A stretch of DNA of 64,000 nucleotides from Microvirga aerophila (GCF_003332305.1 NZ_QOIO01000007.1:62001-126000); one strand, 5' to 3'. Positions 7,842 through 16,861 are shown, counted from the first letter of the stretch. The notes: generated by a model not told the origin, from the sequence alone. Made by a program: numbers and translations.

Positions 7842-8321
7842 TCAGCGGTCCCCTGGCGGCTGCGGGTTCATCGCGGCAGCCCAGTAGCGAAGGTTATGCG
7901 GACTGATCGGCGATCCAGCGGCCCGGTGGCGCTCCAGAATGACATCATAAAATTTTTGGGCACGCTCCTGACCGGCAAGGAGCCTGAGGCTTTGCAGGAT
8001 ACGCGTGATCCGGAGATGGTTGTGGTCGCTCGAGGCGAGCCACCACTGCGTCGCGCCGTAGAACGCCAGCATGCGCTCGGCGGCGCGGCGGAGATTGACC
8101 TGAGCTTTTTCGTCCGCCCGAATGCCGCCGATCTCGTCCAATGTCAGAACAGGAGCGGACGGTTGAGCGGAACTGCGCGTCGGGAGCGGGAAGAGCCATT
8201 GGACGTAGTCGTGAACCTGCTCAAGCTTCTCGTCGGAGAAAGCCAGAACCTCATCGATGCTGCGGTTGCGGCCATCCGGCCCGGCACCGGCCAGATAAGC
8301 ATGGAGTGGACCCGACTTCAT
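7842..8321 (-). CDS. OGFr-domain (opioid growth factor receptor conserved region) protein
   Basis: A 159-residue protein with the pattern of the OGFr_N domain: LHAYLAG, GPDGRNRSIDEVLAFSDEKL, then HDYVQWLFPLPTRSSAQP, followed by a helical part ending NLRYWAAAMNPQPPGDR. The domain name comes from an animal protein, but short bacterial members exist and have no known function. No signal peptide or membrane segment is visible. The start has no clear ribosome-binding site, and a terminator-like hairpin lies only 25 bases upstream, so expression may depend on read-through from the small gene before it. Confidence 0.8.
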   Translation of the reverse strand: MKSGPLHAYLAGAGPDGRNRSIDEVLAFSDEKLEQVHDYVQWLFPLPTRSSAQPSAPVLTLDEIGGIRADEKAQVNLRRAAERMLAFYGATQWWLASSDHNHLRITRILQSLRLLAGQERAQKFYDVILERHRAAGSPISPHNLRYWAAAMNPQPPGDR

Positions 8322-8345
8322 TCATCCATCTTGTTTGGTTGACAA

Positions 8346-8367
8346 AAGCCCCGCCTGAGCGGGGCTT
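8346..8367 (-). terminator. Intrinsic terminator after the 57-aa gene
   Basis: Perfect 9-bp stem AAGCCCCGC / GCGGGGCTT with a 4-base CTGA loop. On the minus strand the stem runs into a T-tract (GGCTTTTGTC). It lies 41 bases behind the stop of the small gene at 8408-8581. Confidence 0.75.
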
Positions 8368-8407
8368 CCTTACAGGTACGAGCTTAGCCGGTCAGTCGGC
8401 CGCTGCT

Positions 8408-8581
8408 CTATTTAGCGCCGATTATTTCCTTCGCGGGTGCCTCGGCAGGGCTCTTCTGAGCGCCCTCTTTGGCTTCGCGCAGCATATTTCCGATAGTTTC
8501 CGACTGTTTCGTCTGCTGCTCCTTGGATGGGGCTGCCTTGGCTTTCTCGTCGGAGAGGAAAGACCTTCTGTCATGGCACAT
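8408..8581 (-). CDS. Small hypothetical protein, 57 aa
   Basis: A 57-residue, Lys/Ala/Glu-rich protein (MCHDRRSFLSDEKAKAAPSK at the start; a helical SETIGNMLREAKEGAQ segment follows). GGAGG lies 6 bases ahead of ATG 8581, and a good intrinsic terminator follows the stop, which makes a real gene likely despite its size. No family is recognised. It is probably soluble and partly helical. Confidence 0.55.
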   Translation of the reverse strand: MCHDRRSFLSDEKAKAAPSKEQQTKQSETIGNMLREAKEGAQKSPAEAPAKEIIGAK

Positions 8582-8868
8582 GGGAATCCTCCATCGGTGC
8601 TCATCAAGCCAACACCCTCGTCGCGAGAATCGTTCCGTCAAATGGGGGCTTTCCTCCACGAACGGCAGTGCGGCGACACAGGCGCGCCTCTCGGCCCCTC
8701 GATTGACAACTTGGCCGGTCGGGGGGATCATAAAAACGTTACAGCCGGCACTCGCACCGGCGCGAGCCTTCGCGGGCTCAAAAACACTGACGTGAACTAG
8801 AGACGGGGTCTAAGAAGAGTCGCCTTTTCATTCGTATCCGAAGCCTTGCGGCAGGGATGGAATAAGAG

Positions 8869-9675
8869 ATGGCTATCGTACTCGCACTGGTTCTGGTCGC
8901 CGTTGGCTCGGTGTTGTTCCACCTTGTGAGCCCGTGGTGGTGGACGCCCATTGCCTCGAACTGGGGCTATATCGACGACACCCTTATCGTGACCTTCTGG
9001 ATCACCGGCGCGGTTTTCGTCGCCGTGGTTCTGTTCATGGCCTATTGCGTCTTCCGCTTCCGACACAAGCCTGGGCAGCGGGCGCATTACGAGCCCGAGA
9101 ACAAGCGGCTGGAATGGTGGCTGACGGTCGTGACGGGAGTCGGGGTCGCGGCGATGCTGGCGCCCGGGCTGGTGGTCTGGAACCAGTTCGTCACGGTGCC
9201 CGAGGACGCAACCGACGTGGAGATCGTGGGGCAACAGTGGCAGTGGAGCTACCGCCTCCCTGGGCCGGATGGCCGACTAGGCAAGTCCGATACCCGAAAC
9301 ATCACCCCTGAAAATCCTCTCGGCCTGAGCAAGGACGATCCCAACGCGCAGGACGATGTGGTCATCGAAGGCGCGGAATTACGGCTGCCGCTCGGCAAGC
9401 CGGTGAAGGCCTTGCTCCGCTCTATCGACGTTCTGCACGATTTCTATGTCCCGGAATTCCGCGCCAAAATGGATCTGGTTCCCGGGCAAATATCCTACTT
9501 CTGGCTCACGCCCACCCGAACCGGCACGTTCGAGGTTCTTTGTGCGGAGCTCTGCGGCGTAGGTCATCCGCAGATGCGCGGCACTGTCGTGGTCGAGACG
9601 GAGGTTGCTTACCAAAACTGGCTGAAGGAGCAGTCTCAACGCACCTTTGCGCGGCTGAACGCGCCGGAGAAATAG
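8869..9675 (+). CDS. coxM: Cytochrome c oxidase subunit II (alternative aa3-type, CoxM-like)
   Basis: A 268-residue subunit II. Two N-terminal membrane helices (residues about 1-20 and 38-62) are followed by a periplasmic cupredoxin domain. The CuA site is visible in CAELCGVGHPQM (two Cys, His, Met), with an upstream His in VLHDFYVPEFRAKM. The electron-entry aromatic stretch is GQQWQWSYRLPG. There is no C-terminal haem c motif, so this is not a caa3 enzyme. No long cleavable signal peptide precedes the first helix. It is first in a five-gene oxidase operon resembling coxMNOP of Bradyrhizobium. Confidence 0.9.
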   Translation: MAIVLALVLVAVGSVLFHLVSPWWWTPIASNWGYIDDTLIVTFWITGAVFVAVVLFMAYCVFRFRHKPGQRAHYEPENKRLEWWLTVVTGVGVAAMLAPGLVVWNQFVTVPEDATDVEIVGQQWQWSYRLPGPDGRLGKSDTRNITPENPLGLSKDDPNAQDDVVIEGAELRLPLGKPVKALLRSIDVLHDFYVPEFRAKMDLVPGQISYFWLTPTRTGTFEVLCAELCGVGHPQMRGTVVVETEVAYQNWLKEQSQRTFARLNAPEK

Positions 9676-9718
9676 AGGACGGCCCAACACGAAAGGTCGC
9701 AAGGAGAGGAAGCGCGCA

Positions 9719-11497
9719 ATGGTCGATGTTCCACTGGGCCCAGCCGGTCTTGTTCCACCGGCGGAAGTTGAAGACGTCGAACTCTATCATCCCCATAGCT
9801 GGGTCACGAAGTACGTCTTCAGCCAAGACGCCAAGGTCATCGCCATCCAGTACTCGGCCACCGCACTGGCGGTTGGTCTCATCGCCCTGGTCCTGTCGTG
9901 GCTGATGCGCCTCCAACTGGGATTTCCCGGTGTCTTTTCGTTCATCGATGCGAATGCCTATTACCAGTTCATCACCATGCACGGCATGATGATGGTGGTT
10001 TACGTGCTGACCGCCCTGTTCCTCGGCGGCTTCGGCAACTACCTCATCCCCCTGATGGTAGGGGCTAGGGACATGGTGTTTCCCTATGCCAATATGCTGA
10101 GCTTCTGGCTCTACCTGCTGGCCGTATTGGTGCTGGTCGCGAGCTTCTTTGCACCCGGCGGACCCACAGGTGCGGGTTGGACTCTCTATCCGCCGCAGGC
10201 CATCACGTCCGGCACGCCCGGGGGGCAGGATTGGGGCATCATCCTGATGCTCGTGTCGCTGATGATTTTCATCATCGGCTTCACCATGGGCGGCCTCAAC
10301 TATGTGGTGACGGTGCTCCAGGGACGAGCGCGAGGAATGACGCTGATGCGCATGCCGCTCACGGTCTGGGGCATCTTTACCGCCAGCGTCATGGCGCTCC
10401 TGGCGTTTCCGGCTCTTTTCGTCGGCGCCGTGATGATGCTGTTCGACCGAGTGCTCGGGACCAGCTTCTTCATGCCGGCCATGGTGGAGATGGGCCAGCA
10501 GACCGATCGCAACGGCGGCTCTCCGCTGCTGTTCCAGCACCTGTTCTGGTTCTTCGGCCACCCGGAGGTCTACATCGTCGCGCTGCCGGCTTTCGGGATC
10601 GTTTCGGACCTGATCAGCACCCATGCGCGGCGCAATGTCTTTGGATATCGCATGATGGTCTGGGCGATCCTGGCCATCGGTGGCCTCAGCTTCATCGTGT
10701 GGGCGCACCACATGTATGTAAGCGGCATGAACCCTTATTTCGGGTTCTTCTTCGCCACCACGACCCTCATCATCGCGGTGCCTACGGCCATCAAGGTGTA
10801 TAATTGGGTCCTGACCCTGTGGCGCGGCGACATCCACCTGACGGTTCCGATGCTGTTCGCCCTCGCGTTCATCGTCACGTTCCTGAACGGAGGCCTGACG
10901 GGCCTGTTCCTAGGCAACGTGGTCGTAGACGTGCCCTTGTCCGACACGATGTTCGTCGTGGCGCATTTCCACATGGTGATGGGTGTTGCGCCCATCCTGG
11001 TGATCTTCGGGGCAATCTATCATTGGTACCCCAAGGTGACCGGGCGCATGCTGAACGACACACTCGGCAAGCTTCACTTCTGGGTCACGTTCCTCGGAGC
11101 CTACGCGATCTTCTTCCCCATGCACTATCTCGGCCTGATCGGCATGCCGCGCCGGTATCACGATGTCGCGGACTTCGCCTTCATTCCCGCATCGGCTCAC
11201 ACGCTGAACGCCTTCATCACGGTCGTGGCGCTGATCGTCGGCGCGGTCCAGCTCGTGTTCCTGTTCAACCTGATCTGGAGCCTGAGGCACGGGCGCGAGG
11301 CCGGCGGCAATCCCTGGCGGGCGACGACCCTGGAATGGCAGACGCCCACGACACCGCCACCCCACGGCAACTGGGGCAACGAAACGCCCGTCGTCTATCG
11401 CTGGGCCTACGATTACAGCGTGCCCGGCGCTAAGGAAGACTTCCTGCCGCAGAACCATCCACCGATCGCTCCTGCGACGGCAGGGGCCGCTCCATGA
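9719..11497 (+). CDS. coxN: Cytochrome c oxidase subunit I (CoxN-like)
   Basis: A 592-residue, 12-helix catalytic subunit that reduces oxygen at the haem-CuB centre. Ligands visible: low-spin haem His in ITMHGMMMVV, CuB His with the cross-linked Tyr in FGHPEVYIVALPAFG, the His pair in IVWAHHMYVSGM, and the two haem His in VVAHFHMVMG. HPEVY marks the A-type proton-pumping family. AAGGAGAGGA precedes the start. It ends in an ATGA overlap with the subunit III gene. The N-terminal 60 residues are longer than in short forms of subunit I. Confidence 0.95.
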   Translation: MVDVPLGPAGLVPPAEVEDVELYHPHSWVTKYVFSQDAKVIAIQYSATALAVGLIALVLSWLMRLQLGFPGVFSFIDANAYYQFITMHGMMMVVYVLTALFLGGFGNYLIPLMVGARDMVFPYANMLSFWLYLLAVLVLVASFFAPGGPTGAGWTLYPPQAITSGTPGGQDWGIILMLVSLMIFIIGFTMGGLNYVVTVLQGRARGMTLMRMPLTVWGIFTASVMALLAFPALFVGAVMMLFDRVLGTSFFMPAMVEMGQQTDRNGGSPLLFQHLFWFFGHPEVYIVALPAFGIVSDLISTHARRNVFGYRMMVWAILAIGGLSFIVWAHHMYVSGMNPYFGFFFATTTLIIAVPTAIKVYNWVLTLWRGDIHLTVPMLFALAFIVTFLNGGLTGLFLGNVVVDVPLSDTMFVVAHFHMVMGVAPILVIFGAIYHWYPKVTGRMLNDTLGKLHFWVTFLGAYAIFFPMHYLGLIGMPRRYHDVADFAFIPASAHTLNAFITVVALIVGAVQLVFLFNLIWSLRHGREAGGNPWRATTLEWQTPTTPPPHGNWGNETPVVYRWAYDYSVPGAKEDFLPQNHPPIAPATAGAAP

Positions 11498-12198
11498 GCA
11501 TTATCATCCTCTTCGTCGGCCTGCTCGCCCTTATCGCCGGATGGTGGCTGGCGCGGCAGAGGCTCGCGGCCAAGCCGTGGCTGGAGGAGGGGGCTCTTGG
11601 CGAGTTTCCCGGCACGGAAGCGACAGCGCTTCCGGCAGTGAAAGTTGGCTTGGGAGTCTTTCTTGCCGTCGTCGGAGCCCTGTTCGCGCTTTTCCTGAGC
11701 GCCTATTCCATGCGCATGGGCCTGGAGGACTGGCGCAGCATTCCCACCCCGGGCCTCCTGTGGCCCAACACCGGCATGCTGATCATGAGCAGCATCGCCC
11801 TGCAATGGGCCAAGGTCTCCGCCGATCGTGACGACGCGGACGTGACGAAAGTCTGTCTCGTGGCCGGCGGCGTCTTCGCGGCTGGGTTCCTGATCGGCCA
11901 ACTGCTCGTGTGGCGGCAGTTGAACGCGTCGGGCTACTTTTTGGCCGCAAACCCAGCCAACGCCTTCTTCTACCTGATCACCGGCCTGCACGGGCTGCAC
12001 ATGCTTGGCGGTCTTGTTGCGTTGGAGCGGACCATCGAGAAGGCTTGGCGCGGCGGCGCCACGGATCAGGTGCGGCTGAGCGTCGACCTGTGCGCCATGT
12101 ATTGGCACTTCCTGCTCTTGATTTGGCTGATCCTGTTCAGCCTTCTGACCGGCTGGGCCGACCAATTCGTCGAGATCTGTCGCCAGTTGCTGACTTGA
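11494..12198 (+). CDS. coxO: Cytochrome c oxidase subunit III family protein (CoxO-like)
   Basis: A 234-residue membrane protein of the subunit III fold with about six hydrophobic segments. The family pattern appears in AFFYLITGLHGLHMLGGLVA and in the C-terminal LCAMYWHFLLLIWLILFSLL, which holds the conserved W-H near the last helix. The start overlaps the coxN stop by four bases. This is the first of two subunit-III-like genes in tandem; this one has a longer hydrophobic N-terminus. Subunit III supports stability and proton uptake in A-type oxidases. Confidence 0.88.
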   Translation: MSIIILFVGLLALIAGWWLARQRLAAKPWLEEGALGEFPGTEATALPAVKVGLGVFLAVVGALFALFLSAYSMRMGLEDWRSIPTPGLLWPNTGMLIMSSIALQWAKVSADRDDADVTKVCLVAGGVFAAGFLIGQLLVWRQLNASGYFLAANPANAFFYLITGLHGLHMLGGLVALERTIEKAWRGGATDQVRLSVDLCAMYWHFLLLIWLILFSLLTGWADQFVEICRQLLT

Positions 12199-12214
12199 AA
12201 ACGGAGGGCTGTCG

Positions 12215-12937
12215 ATGACGGACCATGCGTTGACGGATGCGGGCGGAACGCTCTCAGGGCCGAACAACCTGAGAAGCATTGCAACAGACCTGTCCTCGGA
12301 TCAGCGCGCCTTCAAGAACGTGCCCTGGGGAAAGGCCATGATGTGGATCTTTCTCCTGAGCGACACCTTCGTGTTCAGCTGCTTCCTGATTGCTTACATG
12401 ACCGCCAGGATGTCCACGACCGTGCCATGGCCCAATCCCAGTGAGGTGTTCGCCCTCACCATCGCGGGCACGACCCTGCCCCTCATCCTCATTGCCATCA
12501 TGACCTTTGTGCTCATCAGCAGCAGCGGCACGATGGCGATGGCCGTGAATTTCGGCTACCGACGGGACCGCAGGAAGACCGCGATCCTGATGATGCTGAC
12601 CGCGCTCCTCGGTGCAGCCTTCGTGGGCATGCAGGCTTTCGAGTGGACCAAGCTGATCCACGAGGGTGTTCGCCCCTGGGGCAATCCTTGGGGCGCGGCT
12701 CAGTTCGGCTCAAGCTTCTTTATGATCACCGGTTTTCACGGCACCCATGTGAGCATCGGGGTGATCTTCCTTCTCATCGTGGCCAGGAAGGTGTGGCGCG
12801 GAGATTACGACACTGAAAGGCGCGGCTTCTTCACCAGTCGGAAGGGCAATTACGAAGCGGTGGAAATCATGGGTCTCTACTGGCACTTCGTCGATCTGGT
12901 TTGGGTATTCATCTTCGCGTTCTTCTATCTTTGGTGA
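12215..12937 (+). CDS. coxP: Second cytochrome c oxidase subunit III family protein (CoxP-like)
   Basis: A 240-residue subunit III homologue. Signature segments are GSSFFMITGFHGTHVSIGVI and the C-terminal EIMGLYWHFVDLVWVFIFAF, closer to classical subunit III than the preceding gene. It has five to six membrane segments and a charged loop (KVWRGDYDTERRGFFTSRKG) between the last two. An ACGGAGGG site lies just before ATG 12215. Two consecutive subunit-III-like genes are also described for coxMNOP in Bradyrhizobium, which supports the operon assignment. Confidence 0.88.
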   Translation: MTDHALTDAGGTLSGPNNLRSIATDLSSDQRAFKNVPWGKAMMWIFLLSDTFVFSCFLIAYMTARMSTTVPWPNPSEVFALTIAGTTLPLILIAIMTFVLISSSGTMAMAVNFGYRRDRRKTAILMMLTALLGAAFVGMQAFEWTKLIHEGVRPWGNPWGAAQFGSSFFMITGFHGTHVSIGVIFLLIVARKVWRGDYDTERRGFFTSRKGNYEAVEIMGLYWHFVDLVWVFIFAFFYLW

Positions 12938-12948
12938 GAGGCACCGCC

Positions 12949-13284
12949 ATGGCGCACGCGACGGCACAGGCTCACACGCAACAGCACCCGATCAAGCTGT
13001 ATCTGGTGATCTGGGCATGGCTCTTCATCCTGAGCGCATGTTCGTACTTGGTGGATTATTTCCAACTCCAGGGGTATCTCAGATACTCTCTCATCATTCT
13101 CTTCATGATGCTGAAGGCAGGCCTCATCGTCTCGGTGTTCATGCATATGGCCTGGGAGCGGCTTGCCCTGGTTTACGCCATCCTGGTTCCCATCGCGGCC
13201 GTTCTGGTCTTCGTGGCGATCATGGCGCTGGAAGCGGACTACACTCTTCTGAGCCGCTTGGTTTTCTTCGCCACCGGGTCGTAG
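12949..13284 (+). CDS. Prokaryotic cytochrome c oxidase subunit IV family protein
   Basis: A 111-residue membrane protein with three hydrophobic helices: LYLVIWAWLFILSACSYLV, the YSLIILFMMLKAGLIVSVFM segment with the family-typical K-A-x-L-I pattern followed by HMAWER, and VYAILVPIAAVLVFVAIMAL. The His-rich N-terminus (MAHATAQAHTQQHP) is cytoplasmic. This is the small COX4_pro/CyoD-like subunit. The start at 12949 lies 11 bases after the coxP stop. It closes the oxidase operon. Confidence 0.85.
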   Translation: MAHATAQAHTQQHPIKLYLVIWAWLFILSACSYLVDYFQLQGYLRYSLIILFMMLKAGLIVSVFMHMAWERLALVYAILVPIAAVLVFVAIMALEADYTLLSRLVFFATGS

Positions 13285-13288
13285 AAAA

Positions 13289-13314
13289 GCCGGCCCCATG
13301 GGAATGGAGCCGGC
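13289..13314 (-). terminator. Terminator between the oxidase operon and the DUF2189 gene
   Basis: An 11-bp stem with one mismatch, GCCGGCCCCAT / ATGGAGCCGGC, and a 4-base loop. On the minus strand a T-run follows (GGCTTTTCTAC). It lies between convergent genes and may also stop the oxidase transcript. Confidence 0.65.
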
Positions 13315-13344
13315 CCATGCCTTGGCTGAGGGCGTTGCCAGGCT

Positions 13345-14175
13345 TCAGCGCGGCATCGAGGACGGGACGTCTGCCATTGAATCCGGGTCCACCACGCGCC
13401 GATAGAGATGCCAGGTGGCATGGCCCAATACTGGCATCGCGATTGCCAGACCGACGAAGAGCGGCAGTGAGCCTACGAGAAGCGCTGCCGCCACGATCAG
13501 GCCCCATGCAGCCATCACGAGCGGATTGACCAGAACCGCCTTGATGGAAGTCTGTATCGCCACGGCCGCGCCCACATCCCGGTCCAGCAGAAGCGGGAAC
13601 GAAATGACGCTGATGCTGAGAACCACCACGGCGAAGACGAAGCCTAGCACATTGCCTGCAAGGATCAGGGTCATTCCCTGGGGCGAGGTCAGAACGTCGT
13701 TGATGAACTGGGAATAGGAAGAAGGCACCGCATATCCGAAGAGCGATTGGTAGAGCATTCGGGCGGTGGTCAGCCAGGCGAGGAAGATCACCAGCAGCAG
13801 GACGCCCAGCGCCGCGATCGAGGGAATCGACGGCGACTTCAGCACGTCGAATGCATCCTGCCAGCTGGTTTCCATCCCAAGTTCGCGGCGGCGGCTGATC
13901 TCATAAAGGCCGATTGCCGCGAAAGGACCCACCAGCGCGAAGCCCGTGGCCAGGGGGTAGAGGAGAGGAAGCGCATTGTTGCTGAAGGTCAGGGCCGCAA
14001 GGCATACGCCGGCGATCGGATAGATGAGACCGAGAAAGACCAGATGGGATGGCATCGCCATGAAGTCGTCGAGACCCCTGGACAAGGCCTCCCGAAGGTC
14101 GCTGAGACCGATCTTTCGTACGACCGGATGGGCAGGTGTTTCGTTCGCGCCGGCGATTACGTGGAAATTGGCCAT
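13345..14175 (-). CDS. DUF2189 integral membrane protein
   Basis: A 276-residue inner-membrane protein with about six hydrophobic segments, among them HLVFLGLIYPIAGVCLAALT, LGVLLLVIFLAWL and MAAWGLIVAAALLVGSLPLF. The conserved DUF2189 features are an N-terminal amphipathic stretch (DLREALSRGLDDFMAMP), the GLYEISRRRE loop after helix 2 and GHATWHLYRRVV near the end. The function of this family is unknown, although in alphaproteobacteria it is often near respiratory oxidase genes, as here. It is convergent with the oxidase operon. Confidence 0.85.
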   Translation of the reverse strand: MANFHVIAGANETPAHPVVRKIGLSDLREALSRGLDDFMAMPSHLVFLGLIYPIAGVCLAALTFSNNALPLLYPLATGFALVGPFAAIGLYEISRRRELGMETSWQDAFDVLKSPSIPSIAALGVLLLVIFLAWLTTARMLYQSLFGYAVPSSYSQFINDVLTSPQGMTLILAGNVLGFVFAVVVLSISVISFPLLLDRDVGAAVAIQTSIKAVLVNPLVMAAWGLIVAAALLVGSLPLFVGLAIAMPVLGHATWHLYRRVVDPDSMADVPSSMPR

Positions 14176-14449
14176 ACCGTTCCTCCAGAACCGATGGGTG
14201 TCGGTTACGGGTCACGGTGATGCCGTGCTTGACGGCCGGTCACGCGAAACCGTGAACCGAACTCACCTCGACTATACGCCCGTAGGTTGGAATTGTCGCC
14301 CCGGTGCATATTCCCATCCGATTTACATCACGGGAAGCGTGGCCGCATGCCGCCCATGCCTCGAAAGACGTTTACGCTCCAATGACGATGAAGCAGCATG
14401 GGCCGGAATCAATTCGTCATGCCTGCAACGAACCTGAAGAGGCCTGGAC

Positions 14450-15865
14450 TTGAGCACGCAATCGTCCTCACATCGGGAACCCGCCGCCGATCTGGCCGAC
14501 TGGTCGGGCTCGGACCTGCTCGACGGCTTTGCCCGAAAGCAGGTCTCCCCGGTGGAGGTCGCGAAGGCAGTCATCGCGCGCATCGATGCTTATGAGCCTC
14601 GGCTCCAAGCGCTCTATGCCTATGATCCCGAGGCTGCCCTCGCAGATGCAAAAGCCTCCGAGGAGCGCTGGATGCGCGGCGAGGCAAGGCCCCTCGACGG
14701 CATTCCAACGACCATCAAGGAAAACATCGCCACGAAGGGCACGCCGGTGCCTTTGGGCACCGCCGCCCGCGCCCTCGTTCCAGAGGAAGAGGACTCCCCG
14801 CCCGCCGCCCGACTGCGGGAGGACGGCGTGGTGATCATGGCCAAGACGACCATGCCGGATTACGGGATGCTGTCATCCGGGCTTTCGAGTTTCCATCCAC
14901 TCGCGCGCAACCCGTGGGACCTGTCCAAGAATCCCGGCGGCAGCTCGGCCGGAGCCGGAGCCGCTGCTGCGGCGGGCTATGGACCGTTTCATATCGGGAC
15001 GGATATCGGCGGCTCGATCCGCTTGCCGGCCGGATGGTGCGGCGTGTTCGGATTGAAGCCGAGCTTCGGGCGCATTCCCATTGATCCGGCCTATTACGGC
15101 CGCGTGGCTGGACCCATGACCCGCACCGTGCGCGATGCCGCGCTGATGATGCGGACCCTGTCGCGGCCGGACGTGCGCGATGCCATGAGCCTGCCAGCGC
15201 ATGATTTGCCCTGGCTCGACCTCGACATCGACGTGAAGGGCCTCAGGATCGGCGTCATGATGGAGGCAGGCATCGGCATGCCGCTCGATCCGGAGATTCG
15301 CGCCTGCATCGAGAGAGCCGTCGAAGTCTTCGAAGAGGCGGGAGCCGAGATCGAGCAGATTCCGCCCTTCGTGACTCGTGACATGCTCAATGGCCTCGAC
15401 GTCTTCTGGAGGCAGCGGGCGTGGATGGATATCGGAGCGCTGTCCGAGGAGCAGCGCGCACTCGTGCTTCCTTACATTCTCTCATGGGCGGAGGGCGGCA
15501 AAGCCTTGTCGGGGGCCGAGGTCTATAACGGCATGAACCAGATGATCGTCATGCGGAACGCCGCGATTGCCGCTACTCATCGCTTCGACTTCGTACTCTC
15601 GCCGGTCGCGCCGGTTCCCGCCTATCAGGCCGAACTCGCTTCCCCGATCCACGATCCCGAGGAACCGTTCGAGCATATTGGCTATACGGTCGCGTTCAAC
15701 ATGTCGGATCAGCCCTCGGCGTCCGTCAATGCGGGCTTCACCAACTCGGGGCTGCCCATCGGCCTGCAGATTACAGGCCGACGGTTCGATGACATGGGAG
15801 TGCTGCGTCTCAGTCAGGCCTGGGAGACCATGTGTCCGTTCAAGCGACCTTGGCCCAGGCTCTGA
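14450..15865 (+). CDS. Amidase, amidase-signature family
   Basis: A 471-residue hydrolase with the Ser-cisSer-Lys triad: catalytic Lys in TTIKENIATKG, the glycine-serine motif NPGGSSAGAGAA (cis-Ser), and nucleophile Ser in GTDIGGSIRLPA. Family length and order are normal. The start is TTG at 14450, behind AAGAGG; no ATG fits the N-terminus better. No partner genes are adjacent, so the amide substrate is unknown. A GatA role is unlikely because gatC/gatB are absent and the C-terminal half differs from GatA. Confidence 0.9.
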   Translation: MSTQSSSHREPAADLADWSGSDLLDGFARKQVSPVEVAKAVIARIDAYEPRLQALYAYDPEAALADAKASEERWMRGEARPLDGIPTTIKENIATKGTPVPLGTAARALVPEEEDSPPAARLREDGVVIMAKTTMPDYGMLSSGLSSFHPLARNPWDLSKNPGGSSAGAGAAAAAGYGPFHIGTDIGGSIRLPAGWCGVFGLKPSFGRIPIDPAYYGRVAGPMTRTVRDAALMMRTLSRPDVRDAMSLPAHDLPWLDLDIDVKGLRIGVMMEAGIGMPLDPEIRACIERAVEVFEEAGAEIEQIPPFVTRDMLNGLDVFWRQRAWMDIGALSEEQRALVLPYILSWAEGGKALSGAEVYNGMNQMIVMRNAAIAATHRFDFVLSPVAPVPAYQAELASPIHDPEEPFEHIGYTVAFNMSDQPSASVNAGFTNSGLPIGLQITGRRFDDMGVLRLSQAWETMCPFKRPWPRL

Positions 15866-15874
15866 TATAAGGCT

Positions 15875-16582
15875 TCAGAATGGCTGGGCGGTTCGAATGA
15901 GCGTGGAACCGGTGGTCTCGACAGGGTAGGCCCTTCGGACCTGGTTGACGAAAGCCGTCAGGCTGCTGGGGCCGCCATCGTCAGACGCCAAACGCGACAG
16001 CATACTGTTGTCGAAGGGTTCTTCGTGAACCGAGCCGTCCGTCATGATGATCGTCTTGATGCCGGATTCCGCATCGAAATAGACCGATTTCACCATGGGT
16101 GTCGCAAGGGTCCCGGCCTTCACAAGTGCGATCGCAGCAGCAGACGACGCCGCTGCCGCTACAGGGCTGGGCTTCGGACGGGGCGGCTCCTGCGCCAGAG
16201 CGGCTGTCTGCAGCTTCTCCTTGGCGTCTTTCTTGTGCTGGTTCTCGCGGGCGGCTCTCGGGGTTCCGGCGCTCGCCGCGCTCTTCCCGGTGACAGCCTC
16301 ATCAATCTTCGATTGGCTCTCCGCAGCATCACGCTGTGCTTGCGATCCGAAAAGGGACACGAGGGGGTTCTTGGCGCGTTCGGCCTCGGCCTTTGCCTTG
16401 GCGTCTGCGGCTTTGGCGGCCTCGATCCGCTTGCGTGCCGTCGCCACTTGCTGACGGTTGTTTGTGCTGTACGAGTATCGCTTGCCGTTGATCTCGTAGG
16501 TAACCTTCTTTGCTTCGACGCTCTGGACCGTTATTCCTAAGGCAATCGCCGTTGCCCCAATCAAAGCGAGTTGCTTTTTCAT
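15875..16582 (-). CDS. Secreted hypothetical protein, 235 aa, paralogue A of a tandem pair
   Basis: An exported protein of unknown family. A Sec signal peptide ends at about residue 24 (VEA). Three zones follow: a conserved N-terminal module with KKVTYEINGKRYSY (residues 25-38) and ATARKRIEAAKAADA; a variable Ala/Lys/Pro-rich linker (about 70-160); and a conserved C-terminal module from 164 on, with SGIKTIIMTDGSVHEEPFD. The start follows AGGAGG. The neighbour at 16862-17647 has the same architecture, and both genes lie on the same strand 279 bases apart. Without cysteines or enzyme motifs, a structural or binding role in the periplasm is the most that can be suggested. Confidence 0.8.
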   Translation of the reverse strand: MKKQLALIGATAIALGITVQSVEAKKVTYEINGKRYSYSTNNRQQVATARKRIEAAKAADAKAKAEAERAKNPLVSLFGSQAQRDAAESQSKIDEAVTGKSAASAGTPRAARENQHKKDAKEKLQTAALAQEPPRPKPSPVAAAASSAAAIALVKAGTLATPMVKSVYFDAESGIKTIIMTDGSVHEEPFDNSMLSRLASDDGGPSSLTAFVNQVRRAYPVETTGSTLIRTAQPF

Positions 16583-16861
16583 CGTTACGCCGAGCCTCCT
16601 GATCGTTAGGACTCGATTAACGACGACCGCGGCGCTTAGCGCAAGATTGGGAACCCTAACTATTATTCACTACTACTTATGGCGTGTAATAGAGTTTCTA
16701 GAACGCAGTAAGGGCCCAAGAAATACTTCGAAATCATTAGGAAATGGTGGCTGTTTGCTTGCTCGAAACCTCTTCAAATCGGGGCTGCGGTTCCTCCTGT
16801 ATAGATGTCTCCGAGCGCTTAACCTGTCGGCTGATTTTGGCCTTAATGAAGGATTTTTCGC

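Noticed and set aside
9506-10837. A 443-codon minus-strand frame opposite coxM/coxN
   Set aside because: It is His/Asp/Glu-rich antisense sequence of a membrane protein gene and lacks domain features.
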